A stretch of 64,000 nucleotides of DNA from Arctopsyche grandis (taxonomy: Eukaryota > Arthropoda > Insecta > Trichoptera > Hydropsychidae): contig NC_135355.1 in assembly GCF_051622035.1 (NCBI RefSeq), positions 30,506,986-30,570,985 on the forward strand. The letters are read 5' to 3'. The notes under the pieces were generated by a model. That model worked only from the letters and a program-made list of their open reading frames with translations. It made no database searches and was not told the DNA's origin. A program made the translations under genes and the position numbers. Of the stretch, positions 61,908 to 64,000 are shown one piece after another (within the stretch, counting starts at the first letter, position 1; each line of letters opens with the position of its first letter).

Positions 61908-62376
61908 GAGGGCTGGACACCAGAGCTTTGTCCATACAAACGTATTACACTTATCCATTCCTCAATTATGGCACTAGAGAAATTATTTTTTAATATGTTA
62001 TGGATATCTACCATTGGGATGCATTTATTGTTTTATTTTTTCGATTATTTATTTTTTATAGGAGCTAGGAGCCGCCAAACATCTATAAAATCGCCTCTTT
62101 TTTACACCCACGAAAAGAGTCCAGCGTGCTTATTTAACGGTCGATTTTGAAAAAAATACGCGCATAGTTGCACAGAAAATATCTTTATCATACCGATGAT
62201 GAAATTATTTTAAAAATTGGTCCAGTTTCGGAGGAGAAAATAGGAGAATACGAAACCTCGATTTTGTAAATTTAAAATACGTTTTATCTGGTCGAAGCGC
62301 AACTGCCGCATTCACTCAATATATATATCGAAGAAAGGAACGGCAACAAAATTAAGGTTTCGGCTGTACAGCCCTC
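61908..62376 (+). mobile_element. complete TTAA-flanked non-autonomous DNA element (piggyBac-like)
   Basis: GAGGGCTGgaCA and TGTACAGCCCTC are inverted ends, with TTAA on both sides (61904-61907 and 62377-62380). The interior matches the truncated copy at 12442-12817. No transposase. Duplicated TTAA is the mark of piggyBac-type insertion, although these ends do not start with the usual CCC. Confidence 0.8.
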
Positions 62377-62380
62377 TTAA

Positions 62381-63600
<1,220 letters not shown>

Positions 63601-63601
63601 T

Positions 63602-64000
63602 GTTGCGTAGGGGTGGGTGGAGGATCCAAGTAAAAGGCCAAAGTCGTGTCACAGCATTTATTGATGATTAAGGAGATACACGCACTGGCAGTGCTAAAGT
63701 TCAGAATGTCTTGATATAGCCTAAGTACCGCCTTATAAGGGGCAGGTCTCTCAGGACATCTTCGACGTCTGGTTTGTTTACCTATTGTTATGGTCACGTA
63801 CTCGGATATGTATTCCCACGACATTCGGTCCCACGGTACCACGGTATCAGTCACTTCTGAGAAGAGACCAATAACGGCCATTGTTTAGCCTACATGCACT
63901 TAGAGTCTAGATATAATCCTTAAAACCAATTATAACGGTAATACAGTCTCTGGGATGCTACTCGGGCTAATCCGATTGCAACTACTCGGCGGCTCTTTTT
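63602..64000 (-). mobile_element. partial LTR fossil cut by the window edge
   Basis: On the minus strand the segment reads through a TATA-like ccccttataaggcgg (63733-63747), then aataaatgctgtgacacgac about 70-90 bases later, and ends CCACCCCTACGCAACA. A TATA box, polyadenylation signal and CA end in this order are LTR features. The 97-residue ORF across it is not a known protein. The other end lies outside the window, and family and age cannot be set. Confidence 0.5.

Overview
This is eukaryotic nuclear DNA, AT-rich with large introns, from an insect. The evidence is a pair of ZAD-plus-C2H2 zinc-finger genes and a MADF-BESS gene, both gene types that expanded in insects, together with insect-like GIPC/kermit, SCOT, eL37, bL20m and PET117 proteins. 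The spacers carry many tacatatgta-type runs and a very high load of small inverted-repeat transposons. I cannot fix the order (fly, moth or other) from sequence alone.

Layout. 1.0-3.3 kb (-): a MADF-BESS regulator in three exons. 3.6-5.0 kb: an inverted-repeat MITE split by a short LTR element. 5.8-11.3 kb (+): a fossil Ty3/Gypsy element. 11.5-13.4 kb: a SINE, a TTAA-flanked element cut off at an (AT)n tract, and a hAT MITE. 13.7-20.1 kb (+): two tandem ZAD zinc-finger genes, A with 13 fingers and B with 16. 20.6-21.5 kb: a decayed LINE. 22.2-23.6 kb (-): RpL37, with a start codon alone in exon 1. 27.1-40.9 kb (+): GIPC/kermit, whose 12.7 kb first intron holds many mobile elements. 43.9-47.6 kb (-): mitochondrial SCOT in ten exons. 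48.1-51.2 kb: a GC-richer block of nested mobile elements. 51.3-51.8 kb (+): intronless bL20m. 52.3 kb: a Tc1/mariner scrap. 54.7-55.0 kb (-): PET117. 57.3-61.5 kb (-): a 14-exon secreted lipase with a PLAT-like C-terminus. 61.9-64.0 kb: a TTAA-flanked element, an (AT)n tract and an LTR cut by the window edge.

The host genes are independent, with no operon logic. SCOT (ketone-body use), PET117 (cytochrome oxidase assembly) and bL20m (mitochondrial ribosome) are all mitochondrial but are probably neighbours by chance. I assembled exons by hand from splice sites and reading phase. All eight multi-exon or single-exon host models close in frame.

The most unusual signal is the mobile-element layer. 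Several MITE families, some palindromic and some not, share related ends (GGTTCGGTGA at one end, GGTAAACGG at the other) or a GGGTCTAC-type end. Four copies have perfect and one has near-perfect 9-bp target duplications, which points to Mutator-like transposition. Two of the GGGTCTAC copies were later hit near their centres by LTR elements, one of them in three nested layers. A 162-bp LTR family occurs four times, always inserted at ATAT and apparently ending TG...TA.
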